Below are positions 53,678-62,837 of a stretch of DNA of 64,000 bases, one piece after another. Origin of the DNA: Pseudomonas putida (GTDB lineage Bacteria; Pseudomonadota; Gammaproteobacteria; Pseudomonadales; Pseudomonadaceae). The position numbers and the translations under genes were made by a program. The stretch covers positions 434,001 to 498,000 of the forward strand of contig NZ_CP039371.1 in NCBI RefSeq assembly GCF_005080685.1, written 5' to 3'. Every line of letters begins with the position of its first letter. Positions within the stretch are counted from its first letter, which is position 1. The notes under the pieces were generated by a model. The model searched no databases. It saw nothing but the letters and a program-made list of their open reading frames with translations, and had not been told where the DNA came from.

Positions 53678-54961
53678 TTGTTTCATCTAAATGCTGTCCG
53701 TGCGAGTCATTTCCTGCCTTCGCTGTTCTTGTTGCTGGCGGGCCTCGCGGCGGCCTATGTGAGGGACCTGAGCGTGTTCTTCACATCCCTGTTCAACGTC
53801 CTGCCGACGTTGGTGCTGCTGCTGGGCGGCGCCTACTGCGCGGTGTATCGCCGCCAGCGTGAACTGTTCCTGATGGTCACGGTGTACATCGCCTACTTCC
53901 TGCTCGATACCCAGACCGATTACTACCGCGACAACGGCCGGGTTCGCGAGGATGCGGCAGTGATCTTCCACCTGGTGTGCCTGTTGCTGCCGGCGTTGTA
54001 CGGCCTGTTCGGCGCCTGGCAGGAGCGGACCCACCTGGCCCAGGACCTGCTGGCCCGGTTCGCCGTGCTGTTCGCCGTGGGCAGTGTGGCCCTGGCGCTG
54101 GAGCAAAGCTTCCCGGACGCCGTGCTGGCATGGCTGGCGGAAATTCGCTGGCCGGCCTTGCATGGTCAGTGGATGAGCCTGATCCAGATGGTCTACCCGC
54201 TGTTCCTGGTGGTGTTCATCCTGCTGGTGGTGCAGTACCTGCGCGAGCCCCGGCCATTGCACGCGGCGCAGGTGATCGGCCTGATCGGTATCTTCTGGAT
54301 GCTGCCCAAGACCTTCATCCTGCCCTTCACCCTGAACATCATGTGCAGCCAGGTGATGCTGATGATCGCCGCCGCGGTGTCCCACGAGGCCTACCAGATG
54401 GCCTTCCGCGACGAGTTGACCGGCCTGCCCGGTCGCCGTGCGCTGAACGAGCGCATGCAGCGTCTTGGCCGCAACTACGTGATCGCCATGACCGACGTCG
54501 ACCACTTCAAGAAATTCAACGACACCCATGGCCATGATGTCGGCGACCAGGTCCTGCGCCTGGTCGCTAGCCGCCTGGCCAAGGTCACTGGCGGCGGGCG
54601 CGCCTACCGCTATGGTGGCGAGGAGTTCGCCCTGGTATTCGCCGGCAAGACCGCCGACGAATGCCTGCCCCACCTGGAGGCCGTGCGCGAGGTGATCGCC
54701 AACTATGCCATGCAACTGCGCGACCAGAACAGCCGTCCGCAGGACGACAGCGCCGGGCGGCAAAGGCGCAGCGGCAATGGCAACGGCACGGTATCGGTCA
54801 CCATCAGCATCGGCGTGGCCGAGCGCCTGGTCGATCACCGCAACCCCGACGAGGTGCTCAAGTCCGCCGACCAGGCGCTGTACAGCGCCAAGGGGGCGGG
54901 GCGTAACTGCGTGATGATGTACGGCCAGCAATCGCTGCGTGGTGCGGTTCGCATGGCGTGA
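53678..54961 (+). CDS. Membrane diguanylate cyclase (GGEEF)
   Basis: A 427-residue protein with about six or seven TM segments in the first 240 residues and a GGDEF domain at about 245-415. The signature is YRYGGEEFAL (about 313), with TDVDHFKKFNDTHGHDVGD (about 270-288) upstream, so it should be active. No RxxD inhibitory site is present five residues before the motif. A polar insertion (NSRPQDDSAGRQRRSGNGNG, about 350-369) interrupts the fold before SVTISIGVA. TTG start at 53678 with GGAG six bases upstream. It sits between two acyl-CoA dehydrogenases on the same strand. Confidence 0.87.
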   Translation: MFHLNAVRASHFLPSLFLLLAGLAAAYVRDLSVFFTSLFNVLPTLVLLLGGAYCAVYRRQRELFLMVTVYIAYFLLDTQTDYYRDNGRVREDAAVIFHLVCLLLPALYGLFGAWQERTHLAQDLLARFAVLFAVGSVALALEQSFPDAVLAWLAEIRWPALHGQWMSLIQMVYPLFLVVFILLVVQYLREPRPLHAAQVIGLIGIFWMLPKTFILPFTLNIMCSQVMLMIAAAVSHEAYQMAFRDELTGLPGRRALNERMQRLGRNYVIAMTDVDHFKKFNDTHGHDVGDQVLRLVASRLAKVTGGGRAYRYGGEEFALVFAGKTADECLPHLEAVREVIANYAMQLRDQNSRPQDDSAGRQRRSGNGNGTVSVTISIGVAERLVDHRNPDEVLKSADQALYSAKGAGRNCVMMYGQQSLRGAVRMA

Positions 54962-55022
54962 CCGAAACTGACTGTACGGTCGGGTGATGACCCTATGTCT
55001 CGTAAAAGTTTGTCGGTTACAC

Positions 55023-55050
55023 TGGATTTCAAATTCTGGATTTCAAATCC
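55023..55050 (+). promoter_or_regulatory. 14-bp tandem dyad repeats upstream of the second acyl-CoA dehydrogenase
   Basis: TGGATTTCAAATTC (55023-55036) is followed directly by TGGATTTCAAATCC (55037-55050), 13 of 14 identical. Each contains GGATT-TCA-AAT(C/T)C, the second being a perfect GGATT-N3-AATCC dyad. The repeats end 47 bp before the ATG. Candidate double operator for an unidentified regulator; it does not match PsrA. Confidence 0.5.
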
Positions 55051-55097
55051 GTGCCGCGGTTGCCCGAACCGCCCGACCCCACCAGCGAGAGGTTGTC

Positions 55098-56876
55098 ATG
55101 GCTGACTATAAAGCGCCCCTGCGCGACATGCGCTTCGTTCTCAATGAAGTCTTCAACGTGGCCGAGCTGTGGGCGCAATTGCCCGCGCTGGCCGAGGCGG
55201 TAGACGCCGACACCGCGATGGCGGTGTTGGAGGAGGCCGGCAAGGTCACCGCCCGCACCATCGCGCCGCTCAGCCGCGCTGCCGACGAAGAAGGCTGCCA
55301 CTGGGACAACGGCGCCGTGCGCACCCCGGCCGGCTTCATCGATGCCTACAACACCTACGCCGAGGGTGGCTGGGTCGGCGTGGGCGGTGACCCGCTGTTC
55401 GGCGGCATGGGCATGCCCAAGGCGATCTCGGCCCAGGTCGAAGAAATGGTCAATGCCTCCAGCCTGGCCTTCGGCCTGTACCCGATGCTGACCGCCGGGG
55501 CCTGCCTGTCGATCAATGCCCACGCCAGCGAAGCGCTCAAGCAGCAGTACCTGCCGAACATGTACGCCGGCGTCTGGGCCGGCTCCATGTGCCTGACCGA
55601 GCCCCATGCCGGTACCGACCTCGGCATCATCCGCACCAAGGCCGAGCCGCAGGCCGACGGCAGCTACAAGGTCAGTGGCACCAAGATCTTCATCACCGGC
55701 GGCGAACACGACCTGACCGAGAACATCATCCACCTAGTGCTGGCCAAGCTGCCGGATGCGCCGGCCGGGCCCAAGGGCATCTCGTTGTTCCTGGTGCCCA
55801 AGTTCCTGGTCAATGCCGATGGCAGCCTGGGTGCACGCAACCCGGCAACCTGCGGCTCGATCGAGCACAAGATGGGCATCCAGGCTTCGGCCACCTGCGT
55901 GATGAACTTCGACGAGGCGGTGGGCTATATCGTCGGCGAGCCGAACAAGGGCCTGGCGGCCATGTTCACGATGATGAACTACGAGCGCCTGGGCGTCGGT
56001 ATCCAGGGCCTGGCGTCGGCCGAGCGCTCCTACCAGAACGCCGTGGAATACGCCCGCGATCGCCTGCAAAGCCGCTCGCCTACCGGCCCGCAGGCCAAGG
56101 ACAAGGTGGCTGACCCGATCATCGTCCACCCCGACGTGCGACGCATGCTACTGACCATGAAAGCGCTGATCGAGGGTGGCCGGGCGTTTTCCACCTACGT
56201 GGCGATGCAACTCGACAGCGCCAAGTACAGCGAAGACCCCACCACTCGCAAGCGCAGCGAGGAGCTGGTGGCGTTGCTGACGCCAGTGGCCAAGGCGTTT
56301 CTCACCGACCTTGGCCTCGAGTGCGCGGTGCACGGCCAACAAGTGTTCGGTGGCCATGGCTACATCCGCGAATGGGGCCAGGAGCAACTGGTGCGCGACG
56401 TGCGTATCACGCAGATCTACGAAGGCACCAATGGCATCCAGGCGCTGGACCTGATGGGCCGCAAGGTGGTGGCCAGTGGGGGCGCGTACTACCGGCTGTT
56501 TTCCGAGGAGATCCGCCAGTTCATCGCCAGTGCCGGCAGCGAGGCCGGTGAGTTCACCCGACCGCTGGCGGCGGCCCTCGACCAGCTCGACGCGCTCACC
56601 GACTGGGTGCTGGACCAGGCCAAGGGCAACCCGAACGAGATCGGCGCGGCTTCGGTGGAGTACCTGCACGCCTTCGGTTATGTGGCCTATGCCTACATGT
56701 GGGCATTGATGGCGCGCACCGCCAGCCAGGGCCAAGGCGACGCGGCGTTCTACTCGGCCAAGTTGGGCACGGCGCGCTTCTACTTCGCCCGTCTGCTGCC
56801 GCGGGTCGATTCGCTGGTGGCGTCGGTGAAGGCGGGCAGCGAGTCGTTGTACCTGCTGGATGCCGAGCAGTTCTAA
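55098..56876 (+). CDS. Acyl-CoA dehydrogenase (second of the pair)
   Basis: A 592-residue paralogue of the gene at 51628, sharing YKAPLRDMRFV at the N-terminus, GSMCLTEPHAGTDLGI (about 160-175), FITGGEHD and the catalytic-Glu motif IYEGTNGIQALDLMG (about 440-454). Same FadE-like architecture with C-terminal extension. The paralogous pairing suggests different acyl chain lengths. ATG with GAGAGG upstream. Directly followed by the rsmY control region. Confidence 0.9.
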   Translation: MADYKAPLRDMRFVLNEVFNVAELWAQLPALAEAVDADTAMAVLEEAGKVTARTIAPLSRAADEEGCHWDNGAVRTPAGFIDAYNTYAEGGWVGVGGDPLFGGMGMPKAISAQVEEMVNASSLAFGLYPMLTAGACLSINAHASEALKQQYLPNMYAGVWAGSMCLTEPHAGTDLGIIRTKAEPQADGSYKVSGTKIFITGGEHDLTENIIHLVLAKLPDAPAGPKGISLFLVPKFLVNADGSLGARNPATCGSIEHKMGIQASATCVMNFDEAVGYIVGEPNKGLAAMFTMMNYERLGVGIQGLASAERSYQNAVEYARDRLQSRSPTGPQAKDKVADPIIVHPDVRRMLLTMKALIEGGRAFSTYVAMQLDSAKYSEDPTTRKRSEELVALLTPVAKAFLTDLGLECAVHGQQVFGGHGYIREWGQEQLVRDVRITQIYEGTNGIQALDLMGRKVVASGGAYYRLFSEEIRQFIASAGSEAGEFTRPLAAALDQLDALTDWVLDQAKGNPNEIGAASVEYLHAFGYVAYAYMWALMARTASQGQGDAAFYSAKLGTARFYFARLLPRVDSLVASVKAGSESLYLLDAEQF

Positions 56877-56893
56877 GGCATGCGGCGTGGCTG

Positions 56894-56911
56894 TGTAAGC
56901 TTTTTCCTACA
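56894..56911 (+). promoter_or_regulatory. GacA upstream activating sequence of rsmY
   Basis: TGTAAG-CTTTTT-CCTACA matches the GacA box TGTAAG-N6-CTTACA at 11 of 12 defined positions. It is centred about 65 bp before the predicted rsmY start, the usual distance. Confidence 0.88.
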
Positions 56912-56967
56912 TGACGCGGTGACTATTCGCCACTGTTCTGAGATTGGATCCACGGTTAATCTTTCTT

Positions 56968-57093
56968 ACATGGACGTCGCGCAGGAAGCGCAAAGGACAG
57001 AACAGGGACAACGAAGGATGCCTGCCAGGAAGGTGGGGCGATAGGGATGTCATAGGGAAACAGTCTGGAAAACCCCGCTTCGGCGGGGTTTTC
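56968..57093 (+). ncRNA. rsmY: RsmY, RsmA/CsrA-sequestering small RNA
   Basis: A non-coding RNA of about 125 nt. Nine GGA motifs lie between 56972 and 57069 (at 56972, 56984, 56995, 57006, 57016, 57028, 57045, 57056, 57067), many as A/CGGA in predicted loops or single-stranded stretches. The segment CGCAGGAAGCGCAAAGGAC (from 56980) is near-identical to the 5' hairpin of RsmY in other Pseudomonas. It has a GacA box upstream, a TTAATC -10 near 56956-56961 and ends in a UUCG terminator. It titrates RsmA/RsmE and so de-represses translation of Gac/Rsm targets. The location beside a LysR and class III aminotransferase gene fits rsmY loci elsewhere. Start position estimated to within a few bases. 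Confidence 0.92.
57068..57093. terminator. rsmY terminator, bidirectional
   Basis: GAAAACCCCGC-TTCG-GCGGGGTTTTC: a perfect 11-bp stem with a UUCG tetraloop. It serves rsmY on the plus strand and, being symmetric, the convergent LysR gene (stop at 57108). Confidence 0.92.
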
Positions 57094-57107
57094 TTTGTGC
57101 GCGTGTT

Positions 57108-57995
57108 TTAGCCGAGCACTTCCTCTTCCAGCAGATTGCGCAGCAGCTCCACCGAGGCCTGCTGGCGCTGGGCATCGCGGAACACCAGGCCGACCTTGAG
57201 CGGCACCCGCGGCTCGCTCAGCGGCTTCCACAGCAGCCCCTGGTCATCCTCGGCGGCCTCCTTGGCCCGGCCAGGCAGGATGGTCGCCAGGGCCGTGTGC
57301 GACAGGCTGTCGAGAATGCCGGCCATGTTGTTCATCTCCGCCTGCACCTGGGGCCTGCGCCCCTGGTTGGCCAGTTGCTCCTTCCAGATCTGGCGGATCT
57401 GGAACTCCTCGCCGAGCATCAGCATCGGCAGCTCTGCCGCCTGACGAATGGATACCTTCTTGAAGTCCTTCAGCGGGTGGGTATCCGGAATGACCAGCTG
57501 CAACTCATCTTCGTACAACAGCAAGCCATGCAGCCCCGGCTGACGCGGCGGCAGGTAGCTGATGCCGATGTCGAGGTTGCCGTTGAGCAGGCGCCGTTCG
57601 ATTTCCAGCCCCGACAGTTCGTAGATCTGTACCACCAGATGCGGCTGGGCCTTGCGTACTCGCTCGAGCAGTTGCGGCACCAGGCCCGGGCGTACGGTCT
57701 GCAGCACGCCGATGGCCAGGGTGCGCACCGATTGGCCCTTGAAGTTGCGCATGGCTTCGTGGGCGCGCTGCAGGCCGTCGAGCAACGGCTGGGCATGGTT
57801 GTACAGGGTGTGGGCGGCGAGCGTCGGCAACAAGCGCTTGTTGCTGCGCTCGAACAGGCTCAGGTCGAGGCTGTGTTCGAGCTGGCGGATCTGCTGCGAC
57901 AGCGCGGGTTGGGACAGCGACAGGCGCTCCGCGGCGCGGCCGACGTGGCCTTCTTCATAGACCGCGACGAAATAACGCAGTTGGCGAAAATCCAT
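57108..57995 (-). CDS. LysR-family transcriptional regulator
   Basis: A 295-residue LysR protein. The N-terminal winged helix (about 1-60) reads MDFRQLRYFVAVYEEGHVGR then LSLSQPALSQQIRQLE; the periplasmic-binding-like effector domain covers about 88-290. The ATG at 57995 matches the family N-terminus; a GTG three codons earlier is the alternative. Divergent from the aminotransferase gene across 210 bp, so that gene is a likely target. Ligand unknown. Confidence 0.88.
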   Translation of the reverse strand: MDFRQLRYFVAVYEEGHVGRAAERLSLSQPALSQQIRQLEHSLDLSLFERSNKRLLPTLAAHTLYNHAQPLLDGLQRAHEAMRNFKGQSVRTLAIGVLQTVRPGLVPQLLERVRKAQPHLVVQIYELSGLEIERRLLNGNLDIGISYLPPRQPGLHGLLLYEDELQLVIPDTHPLKDFKKVSIRQAAELPMLMLGEEFQIRQIWKEQLANQGRRPQVQAEMNNMAGILDSLSHTALATILPGRAKEAAEDDQGLLWKPLSEPRVPLKVGLVFRDAQRQQASVELLRNLLEEEVLG

Positions 57996-58205
57996 AAGAA
58001 ACACTTATCGAAAAAGCTGGAAAAACGGAATGGCCGCAAGCGCCCTGGAAGCCTAGTCTATCGCCGTATAGCAAAGGGTTACAGCGCCACAGCAGGCGAT
58101 TGTTACCGGCGCTGAGCAACACTTTTGATAGGCAGGGCAAAATCATCGGGCGCCGGCACAAGACCAGGCCCCGAGCGCCCGTTACCGTGATTGGTTGGAG
58201 CCCCC

Positions 58206-59486
58206 ATGAACCTGTTCAACCTGCGCCGTTCGGCTCCTGCCGCGGTCGCCGAGCCCCAGCGTGCGCCGGTCATCCAGGCGGATGTGGCGCCGTTGTCGCG
58301 TGAGCGCCTGATGCCTGGCAGCGAGCGTGCCCCGCACGTGTTCGTGCGTGGCCAGGGGTCGTGGTTGTGGGACGATCAGGGGCATGCCTACCTGGATTTC
58401 ACCCAGGGCGGTGCGGTCAACAGCCTTGGCCACAGCCCCAGCGCACTGGTCAAGGCCCTTGGCAACCAGGCCCAGGCGCTGATCAACCCAGGCGCGGGCT
58501 ACCACAGCCGTGGTTTGCTGGCGCTGGTCAATCGCCTGTGCCAGAGCACTGGCAGCGACCAGGCCTACCTGCTCAACAGTGGCGCCGAAGCCTGTGAAGG
58601 GGCGATCAAGCTGGCGCGTAAATGGGGCCAACTGCACCGCAACGGCGCCTATCACATCATCACCGCCACCCAGGGCTGCCATGGCCGCAGCCTGGGCGCG
58701 CTGTCGGCCTCCGACCCGCTCCCGTGCAACCGCTGCGAGCCGGGCCTGCCGGGTTTCAGCAAGGTGCCGTTCAACGACCTGGCGGCGCTGCATGCGCAGG
58801 TCGACTCGCGCACCGTGGCGATCATGCTCGAGCCGATCCAGGGCGAAGCCGGCGTGATCCCGGCTGCCCGTGAGTACCTGCAGGGCGTGGAGAAGCTGTG
58901 CCGCGAGCTGGGCATCCTGCTGATCCTCGACGAGGTGCAGACCGGCATTGGCCGTTGCGGTGCGTTGCTCGCCGAGCAGACCTATGGCGTGCGCGCCGAC
59001 ATCATTACCCTCGGCAAGGGCCTGGGCGGTGGCGTGCCCCTGGCGGCATTGCTGGCCCGTGGTAGCGCTTGCTGCGCCGAGCCAGGTGAGTTGGAGGGTA
59101 GCCATCACGGCAATGCATTGATGAGCGCAGCCGGGCTGGCCGTGCTCGACACCGTGCTGGACACCGGCTTCTTCGAGCAGGTGCAGGACAGTGGCCGCCA
59201 CCTGCGCGAGGGCCTGGCCCGCCTGGCCGGTCGCTATGGCCAGGGTGAGGTGCGTGGGCAGGGGCTGCTGTGGGCGCTGCAACTGCGCGAGCACATCGCC
59301 CCGGCGCTGGTGCAGGCTGCGCTGCACGAAGGCTTGCTGCTCAATGCCCCGCAAGCGGACGTGCTGCGCTTCTCGCCGGCCCTGACCGTGAGCCGCGGCA
59401 ACATCGACGAAATGCTCCTGCGCCTGGCCCGGGCGTTCGCCCGGCTGCACGCCAAGCAGCACAACCGCCGGGAAGTCCCGGCCTGA
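58206..59486 (+). CDS. Class III PLP-dependent aminotransferase
   Basis: A 426-residue aminotransferase of the acetylornithine/GABA type. LLNSGAEACEGAIKLAR (about 126-142), the PLP-contacting LDEVQTGIGRCG (about 242-253) and the Schiff-base Lys in TLGKGLGGGVPLA (about 271) are conserved. The substrate is not resolved; ArgD-like annotations are common, but a second argD function would need testing. Start ATG at 58206 with GGAG six bases upstream. Divergent from the LysR gene; the shared 210-bp region (57996-58205) shows no clear operator. Confidence 0.87.
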   Translation: MNLFNLRRSAPAAVAEPQRAPVIQADVAPLSRERLMPGSERAPHVFVRGQGSWLWDDQGHAYLDFTQGGAVNSLGHSPSALVKALGNQAQALINPGAGYHSRGLLALVNRLCQSTGSDQAYLLNSGAEACEGAIKLARKWGQLHRNGAYHIITATQGCHGRSLGALSASDPLPCNRCEPGLPGFSKVPFNDLAALHAQVDSRTVAIMLEPIQGEAGVIPAAREYLQGVEKLCRELGILLILDEVQTGIGRCGALLAEQTYGVRADIITLGKGLGGGVPLAALLARGSACCAEPGELEGSHHGNALMSAAGLAVLDTVLDTGFFEQVQDSGRHLREGLARLAGRYGQGEVRGQGLLWALQLREHIAPALVQAALHEGLLLNAPQADVLRFSPALTVSRGNIDEMLLRLARAFARLHAKQHNRREVPA

Positions 59487-59636
59487 TCCGAATTCAACCG
59501 AACCGTCTTGCGTTTCTGCGCACCGCCCTGGGTCGATCAATTTGGCTCGGGGCATTTTTTTGCCTGGCGTTCAGGCGGTGGAACCTCTGCGGTGCGCGGC
59601 TAGTCTTTGTTGAAACCCCTCAAAGGAGCTGTACGC

Positions 59637-59795
59637 ATGGACTTCATCCGCATCATCATCGCCATCATCCTGCCGCCGCTTGGCGTGTTTCTCCAGGTGG
59701 GCTTCGGCGGGGCGTTCTGGCTGAATATCCTGCTGACCCTGCTGGGATATATTCCTGGGATCGTGCACGCGGTGTACATCATCGCCAAGCGTTGA
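59637..59795 (+). CDS. YqaE/Pmp3-family small membrane protein
   Basis: A 52-residue peptide with two TM segments: IRIIIAIILPPLGVFLQVG and FWLNILLTLLGYIPGIVHAV. The LPPLGVF and GYIPGIVHA motifs define the Pmp3/UPF0057 family, linked in yeast and plants to membrane potential and salt stress. ATG at 59637 with AAAGGAG upstream. Single gene, followed by a REP pair. Confidence 0.9.
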   Translation: MDFIRIIIAIILPPLGVFLQVGFGGAFWLNILLTLLGYIPGIVHAVYIIAKR

Positions 59796-59822
59796 GATTG
59801 CCGGGGCCGCTTCGCGCCCCAT

Positions 59823-59884
59823 CGCGGCACGAGGCCGCTCCTACAGGTCCTACGCTGCTCCTGTAGGAGCGGCCTCGTGCCGCG
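59823..59884. repeat. REP pair, 25-bp inverted repeat
   Basis: Arms 59823-59847 and 59860-59884 are perfect complements (CGCGGCACGAGGCCGC class), between the Pmp3-like gene and the convergent end of the pqq operon. Confidence 0.85.
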
Positions 59885-59899
59885 AAGCGGCCCCGGCTC

Positions 59900-61723
59900 T
59901 TACCGGCTCAATACCCGGCAATAAAACCGCCACTCCTGGTCCAGCGCATGCGCCAGGTTTTGCGCCTTGCGAAAACCATGGCGCTCCTCGGCATAGAAAT
60001 GCCCCTCGGTCTCGATGCCATTGGCCTGCAAGGCCTCCAGCATCGAACGTGTCTGCTCCGGCACCACCACCGCGTCCAACTCGCCCTGGAAGAAAATCAC
60101 CGGTGCCTTGATCCGAGCCGCATGCAGCAATGGCGTGCGCTGGCGGTAGCGTTCGGCATCGCGCAGCGGATCGCCGATCAGCCAGTCCAGGTAATCGCCT
60201 TCGAACTTGTGCGTGGCCCGGCCCAGGGCGATCGGGTCGCTGACGCCATAGAGGCTGGCACCGGCGCAGAACACATCGTGGAAGGCGAGCGCGCACAGGG
60301 TGGTATAGCCGCCAGCGCTGCCGCCGCGGATGAACGCCTTGTCGCGGTCGATCAGGCCGCGCGCGGCCAGGCACTCGACCGCGGCGCAGGCATCCTGCAC
60401 ATCGCTTTCGCCCCATTGCAGGTGCAGTGCCTGGCGATAGGCCCGGCCATAGCCGGTACTCCCACGATAATTAAGATCGGCTACGGCGAAGCCTCGCTGG
60501 GTCCAGTACTGGATGCGCGGATCCAGTACCGGGTAACAGGCCGAGGTCGGGCCGCCGTGGATGAACACCACCAGCGGTGCCGGGCCCTGGCTGTTGGCGG
60601 CAGGGTAGAAGAAGCCATGAGCAAGCCCGCCAACGCTTTGGTAGTGGATCGATTGCGGCAGGCTGATGTGCTGGGCGGGCAACACTTCGGCGCCACCGGC
60701 CAGCACCCGGACTTCATGGTTGTCGCGGTCGATGGCGATGACCGCCGGTGGGCTGATGGGCGAGGCGGCGATGGCATAGAGGTAGTGCTCATCTTCGGCC
60801 AGGCTGCGAAAACGGCTATAGGCGCTGGCGAAACGCTCCATGCGGCCGTCGCTGCCGCGCAGCCCGAGCTGGCCGAAACCGTCCTCGAACCAAGTGGCAA
60901 GGTAGCTTTGCGGGCCATCGGCGAGCCAGGTGCTGGCGCCCAGTTGCCAAGGCGCGGCGGCATGGTCGGCGGCTTCGGCGGGTAGCGCCTGCCATTGGCC
61001 GTCGACTTCGCCCCAGGGTTGCCAGAAGCCATTGCGATCGGACAGACAATACAGCCGGCCTTGCGGGTCGAAACGCGGCTGCTGCAAAGATTCGTCGTCG
61101 CCGGCGATGCAGCGTGCAGGCCCCCAGGCGCCGTTGCCGTCACGCTCGCGGCACATCAGCCGGGTGACGGTCCAGGGCTGCGCCGGGCGGTCCCACTCGA
61201 TCCAGGCCAGGCGCTGGCCATCGCCACTGAGCGTGGGTGCGGCGTAGAAATCGGCGCCCTCGGCCAGCACCTGGCGAGTGCCCTGGTCCAACGCGACCAG
61301 GCGGTGTTCGACCTGTGCCTCGTGGCGTTCCTCGACCGCGAGCACCTGGCCGTCATGCCACTGCAGATCCCCGTAGCGGCACTGCGCATCGGCGGTCAGC
61401 GCCTGTGGCGCGGTGCCGTCCAGTGCCTGGGCGTAGACCTGCTGGTCGCGCTCGTTGACGAACACTACGCGGTCGTCACCGAGGCAGAAACTGCCGCCGC
61501 CATATTCGTACACCCGGCTGCGTGCGCTGAAACCGTCCGGGGTCAGGCAGCGCGCCTGATGGTCGCGCCAGTGCCAGATGCGGCAGGCACCATCGGCCGG
61601 GCGGAACTCGTTCCAGAACAGGCCGGCGGCGCCGACCTTGAGTTCGGCGAAGTCGGTGCCGGCGGCTACTGCCTGCTCGGCAGTGAACTCAACCGCGGAC
61701 GATGACACGGGAGTTTCGTTCAT
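59900..61723 (-). CDS. pqqH: S9 prolyl oligopeptidase-like peptidase of the pqq operon
   Basis: A 607-residue serine peptidase with an N-terminal beta-propeller (about 1-340) and a C-terminal alpha/beta hydrolase. Catalytic triad: Ser in [12 protein letters not shown] (about 475), Asp in [12 protein letters not shown] (about 555) and His in [10 protein letters not shown] (about 587). Its start overlaps the end of pqqE by 35 bp, so it is co-translated with the PQQ genes. P. aeruginosa has the same arrangement (pqqH). It may trim the processed PqqA peptide or salvage peptides; this is untested here. Confidence 0.85.
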   Translation of the reverse strand: MNETPVSSSAVEFTAEQAVAAGTDFAELKVGAAGLFWNEFRPADGACRIWHWRDHQARCLTPDGFSARSRVYEYGGGSFCLGDDRVVFVNERDQQVYAQALDGTAPQALTADAQCRYGDLQWHDGQVLAVEERHEAQVEHRLVALDQGTRQVLAEGADFYAAPTLSGDGQRLAWIEWDRPAQPWTVTRLMCRERDGNGAWGPARCIAGDDESLQQPRFDPQGRLYCLSDRNGFWQPWGEVDGQWQALPAEAADHAAAPWQLGASTWLADGPQSYLATWFEDGFGQLGLRGSDGRMERFASAYSRFRSLAEDEHYLYAIAASPISPPAVIAIDRDNHEVRVLAGGAEVLPAQHISLPQSIHYQSVGGLAHGFFYPAANSQGPAPLVVFIHGGPTSACYPVLDPRIQYWTQRGFAVADLNYRGSTGYGRAYRQALHLQWGESDVQDACAAVECLAARGLIDRDKAFIRGGSAGGYTTLCALAFHDVFCAGASLYGVSDPIALGRATHKFEGDYLDWLIGDPLRDAERYRQRTPLLHAARIKAPVIFFQGELDAVVVPEQTRSMLEALQANGIETEGHFYAEERHGFRKAQNLAHALDQEWRFYCRVLSR

Positions 61724-62837
61724 TGCGGAAGGTCATCTGTTCAATGGCGAGCTGGGCGGTTTCTGCCTCCTCGCGGGCCTTGAGGATGATGCCGTGGTCC
61801 TGCGACTTGGCGCACACCGGGTCGGCGTTGCTGGCATCGCCAGTGAGCATGAAGGCCTGGCAGCGACAGCCGCCGAAGTCCTTTTCCTTTTCGTCGCACG
61901 AGCGGCAGGGTTCGGGCATCCAGTCGTAGCCGCGGAAGCGGTTGAAACCGAACGAGTCGTACCAGATGTGCCGCAGGTCGTGGTCGCGCACGTTGGGGAA
62001 CTGCAGCGGTAGCTGCCGGGCGCCATGGCAGGGCAGGGCGGTGCCGTCCGGGGTGATGGTCAGGAACAGGCTACCCCAGCCGTTCATGCAGGCCTTGGGC
62101 CGCTCTTCGTAGTAATCGGGGGTGACGAAGATCAGCTTGCAAGGGTTGCCCTGGGCCTTGAGCGTTTCGCGGTACTCGTTGGTGATGCGCTCGGCCCGCT
62201 CCAGTTGCGCGCGGGTCGGCAGCAGGCCCAGGCGGTTGAGGTGCGCCCAGCCGTAGAACTGGCAGGTGGCGAGTTCGACGAAGTCGGCCTCCAGGGCGAT
62301 GCACAGCTCGATGATGCGGTCGATCTTGTCGATGTTGTGCCGGTGGGTCACGAAGTTGAGCACCATCGGGTAGCCGTGGGCCTTTACCGCGCGAGCCATT
62401 TCCAGCTTTTGCGCGAAGGCTTTCTTCGAGCCGGCGAGCAGGTTGTTGACCTGTTCGTCACTGGCCTGGAAGCTGATCTGGATATGATCGAGGCCCGCTT
62501 GCTTGAAGGTGGCGATGCGCTGCTCGGTAAGGCCGATGCCGGAGGTGATCAGGTTGGTGTAGTAGCCCAGCCGGCGGGCCTCGCCGATCAGCTCGGCGAG
62601 GTCCTGGCGCACCAGTGGTTCGCCGCCGGAGAAACCGATCTGGGCGGCGCCCATTTCGCGCGCCTCGGCCATCACCTTGAACCACTGCTCGGTGCTCAAC
62701 TCCTTGCCCTGCTGGGCGAAATCCAGCGGGTTGGAGCAGTACGGGCACTGCAGCGGGCAGCGGTAGGTCAGCTCGGCCAGCAGCCACAGCGGCAGGCCGA
62801 CCGGGACCTCAGGCGAGGGTAATCCAGTGTTCGGCAC
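61689..62837 (-). CDS. pqqE: PqqA peptide cyclase PqqE (radical SAM)
   Basis: A 382-residue radical-SAM/SPASM enzyme that cross-links Glu and Tyr of PqqA, the first step of PQQ formation. The SAM cluster is in [13 protein letters not shown] (about 24-36). C-terminal auxiliary-cluster cysteines are in [28 protein letters not shown] (parts, about 310-345) and DPVC. GTG start at 62837, chosen for GGAGG six bases upstream; it overlaps pqqD by 29 bp. A longer in-frame reading through pqqD is unlikely. Confidence 0.95.
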   Translation of the reverse strand: MPNTGLPSPEVPVGLPLWLLAELTYRCPLQCPYCSNPLDFAQQGKELSTEQWFKVMAEAREMGAAQIGFSGGEPLVRQDLAELIGEARRLGYYTNLITSGIGLTEQRIATFKQAGLDHIQISFQASDEQVNNLLAGSKKAFAQKLEMARAVKAHGYPMVLNFVTHRHNIDKIDRIIELCIALEADFVELATCQFYGWAHLNRLGLLPTRAQLERAERITNEYRETLKAQGNPCKLIFVTPDYYEERPKACMNGWGSLFLTITPDGTALPCHGARQLPLQFPNVRDHDLRHIWYDSFGFNRFRGYDWMPEPCRSCDEKEKDFGGCRCQAFMLTGDASNADPVCAKSQDHGIILKAREEAETAQLAIEQMTFRNERNSRVIVRG

